Assembly: GCA_013397455.1 (NCBI GenBank)
Contig: VYZB01000014.1
Coordinates: forward strand, 1,564,081 to 1,628,080
Length of the DNA: 64,000 nucleotides
From: Crotophaga sulcirostris
Taxonomy: Eukaryota; Chordata; Aves; Cuculiformes; Crotophagidae
Direction: 5' to 3'
The position numbers and the translations under genes are program-made. The notes beneath the pieces were generated by a model. That model was not told the DNA's origin. It saw nothing but the letters and a program-made list of their open reading frames with translations, and searched no databases. Below are positions 62,064-64,000 of the stretch, in pieces (within the stretch, counting starts at the first letter, position 1; each line of letters begins with the position of its first letter).

Positions 62064-64000
62064 CTTCAGAGTTGGTAGAAAAAGATAATAAAGAAGCATA
62101 TTAGTTGTAATAAAGCATAGGGAAAGCTGTTAGGCCACATATCTCAAAAAAAAAAAAAAGTGCATCCCATGGAAACTACCTTTATTGTAAAGAGAACAGT
62201 GCTTTAAAGTGCTAGCCTGCACAGACAGTGCTAATCACAGGAATTAGGCACTGCTATTTTCATACAAAAATTCCTGTAGAGGATCTATTCAGAGCTCCAC
62301 CATAAAGACACGCAGCTGTAACGCTGCAGAGAGGGTTTTGTCTGTTCAATTTACAATAAATGACTTAATTAATCTTTAATTATGCTAATTATAAGGAAAA
62401 TCAACTAATTCTTATTCTAAAGTACAGAAATTTGGGAGTTTCTTCACTGTGCTTGTGGGTTTTTTCCTGTGTTTTTCAACAGTTTCAGTTTTATTTGGAT
62501 TCACTACTTCTATTTGTCTTGAAAAACTAGAAGCCTAAGATATTAAAATCTGTTCTAAGTCATTCACACTCTCCTTTAGAGATATTTCAAGCATCACCAG
62601 TGGAAGTTATTACAGCACTGTTCATTTTACATGGTTAGCCATACACATCCATAGAAACACTATCACCTTCATAATGCTACTGTTAGGAAACAGAGTACAA
62701 AGCTCTATTATCAACATGCCAAGATAAAAAAAAATCTATGGCAAGCCTATATTTTCACAGAGGCAGGAAAAAAATATATCTAAACTTGAAAACCAAAAAA
62801 TATCAGTGAAGGAACTCATTCTCATGCACATGGGTCCTTAAAATTCATTGTGCGGGCTCTCTGATGTGACATTCACATCATACATGGCTCAGATGTGAAT
62901 GCTGCAAACGCATGCATGCGTGTTTAGTAATCACTTCTGGCTGGGAACATGCAATATGAGAAGTGCTGTCGTTAGGACCATGTGCTGTCATTTTGAAGTG
63001 ATAGGAAATTACTCAGGGACTTGAAAGGATCTCAGAAACAGCTTTCCGGCACTTTGCAAGGAAAAGAAGCCTCTAGCATAGGCACAAGACTGGAGGTGAA
63101 ACAGAAAAGCCTGGGAATAGATGAATCTGTTTGAAGAGGGATTGCCAGTCAGGGAGGGGTATTTTTTGCAGATTTTAACAGACATGAATAAGCAGAATGG
63201 ACTTTCACTTTCTCAGTATTCAGTTTTGATTCACTGATGAATAACTACACTCAAGTGCAGATCACAACTCCAATTGCAGGTTCACTTGGTCACAGAGAGG
63301 GAGCAGAGCCTGTAAAGCAGGTTATTGCCATGGACCCCTTTAATTCTTCCTATTTCAGCCTGACTTCTCAGCTGCCAGTGATAATGGCAGGGAGTCTTCA
63401 GGACTATTTCCACTTCTTTGCTCCCCCAAAATGTACATCAGACTGGCATTGCCCTGCTATTATTCCATCAGTTGTTATAAAACTGGTGCTAAGACATACA
63501 TAAGTTGGACATGACACTGGGCGTTATGTGCCCAGATAACATCCAAGATGAAAAATAACAAAAGTAACCGAATAACCCCTGAACTAATCTTAGTATTGGG
63601 CTTGCCCTGTCATGGGAGTGAAGATATGGATGAGGTGGGCTGTGCTGTGAAGGCACAGCCTTGGTGTGCCCAGGGGCAGGCTGGGCAAACGCTATGCCCA
63701 GAGCAGCAACACCAGGATGTTACAGATCCCTGTGGTCATGGCGTGGGGATAAGGTGGCTACATTGGGTTCCTTCACTTGCAAACTGCCCCCAGCACCATG
63801 TGCATGGAGGAAGCTGGTAGGCACTGCTGCAGCAACACCTGTCCTGGAGTGCTTGGAAAGTTTGGGGACAGTGGTGACAGTGGCCCTGGGCATTGGAAGG
63901 GTTGTTACTCTGGAAAAGCCAAAACTGAGGTAAAGGAGCCTGGGGGCTGAGCACGCAAAGCAATGCTCTTCAGCTCCTCCTCCCACATTCGGTGCTGGTG
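62064..64000 (-). other. CADPS: CADPS intron, partial, running off the right edge
   Basis: No coding exon was recognised between 62064 and the window end on the minus strand, so the next upstream exon lies beyond. The segment around 62330-62420 is AT-rich with several TAATTA-like motifs. The last 400 bp are GC-richer with no gene signal. Confidence 0.75.

Larger units (their letters stand above)
10175..64000 (-). other. CADPS: CADPS gene, 3' part (last 12 coding segments and 3' UTR)
   Basis: CADPS (CAPS1) is a cytosolic and vesicle-associated priming factor for Ca2+-triggered dense-core vesicle exocytosis in neurons and endocrine cells. The family is known for a C2-like region, a PI(4,5)P2-binding PH domain, an MHD1/MUN-like domain that binds syntaxin and SNARE complexes, and a C-terminal vesicle-binding segment. 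Only the last roughly 449 of about 1,350 residues are here, so the C2 and PH parts lie outside the window. Twelve coding segments were delimited by hand; all have GT-AG borders and compatible phases, and their lengths sum to an intact frame ending in TAG. The tail [10 protein letters not shown] matches CADPS; CADPS2 ends in a shorter glutamate-rich tail, as I remember it. Introns range from 0.9 to 19.5 kb. The left gene boundary is estimated from polyadenylation signals; the 5' end is not in the window. Confidence 0.96.

Noticed and set aside
1..64000. tRNA, rRNA, CRISPR arrays, operons, or an endogenous retrovirus
   Set aside because: No cloverleaf, rRNA block, regularly spaced direct repeats, bacterial gene layout, LTR pair or retroviral protein motif was seen. 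The sequence is intron-containing vertebrate DNA.

Overview
The window is a piece of a vertebrate nuclear genome, most likely a bird. The diagnostic repeats are CR1 LINE tails with avian-type 3' ends (the family ending in variants of ATTCTATGATTCTA), and no mammalian Alu, B1 or L1 sequence was recognised. There is one protein-coding gene: CADPS (CAPS1, calcium-dependent secretion activator 1), on the minus strand. The window holds its last twelve coding segments, including one 15-nt microexon, and the 3' UTR. Together they encode about 449 C-terminal residues of a protein of about 1,350 residues. The 5' two thirds of the gene lie beyond position 64000. The paralogue CADPS2 is excluded by the C-terminal tail ending [10 protein letters not shown].

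Layout from left to right. Positions 1-2600 are very GC- and CpG-rich. They contain a pentamer-based tandem repeat (1-470), an AT-rich island with several TAATTA-type motifs (about 495-790), two truncated CR1 tails, and a strongly strand-asymmetric G-rich minisatellite (about 1905-2520). Positions 2600 to about 10175 are intergenic, with CR1 fragments and no recognised gene. In other vertebrates the gene beyond the CADPS 3' end is FEZF2 (from memory), so this interval is probably FEZF2-CADPS intergenic DNA; no FEZF2 exon is visible. The CADPS 3' UTR occupies about 10175-11316 and the stop codon is at 11317-11319. The coding exons, in transcript order, are 62063-61907, 60976-60835, 54262-54116, 51029-50874, 47980-47833, 43555-43541, 42331-42257, 41196-41113, 36076-36044, 32959-32852, 13336-13232 and 11496-11317. 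Every junction has GT-AG ends on the minus strand, and the phases join without a frameshift.

CADPS primes dense-core vesicles for regulated exocytosis. The exons here cover most of the MHD1/MUN-like SNARE-binding region and the C-terminal segment linked to vesicle association. Two exons look like splicing switches: a 147-nt in-frame cassette encoding NLPNV-type repeats with a non-consensus donor, and a 15-nt microexon encoding FAKEW. The introns, especially the 19.5-kb intron at 13337-32851, hold several AT-rich stretches dense in homeodomain- or POU-like motifs that resemble conserved non-coding elements, but no alignment was possible here. I found no mobile gene cluster, CRISPR array, RNA gene or novel multigene system; this looks like an ordinary animal locus whose interest lies in splicing and regulation.
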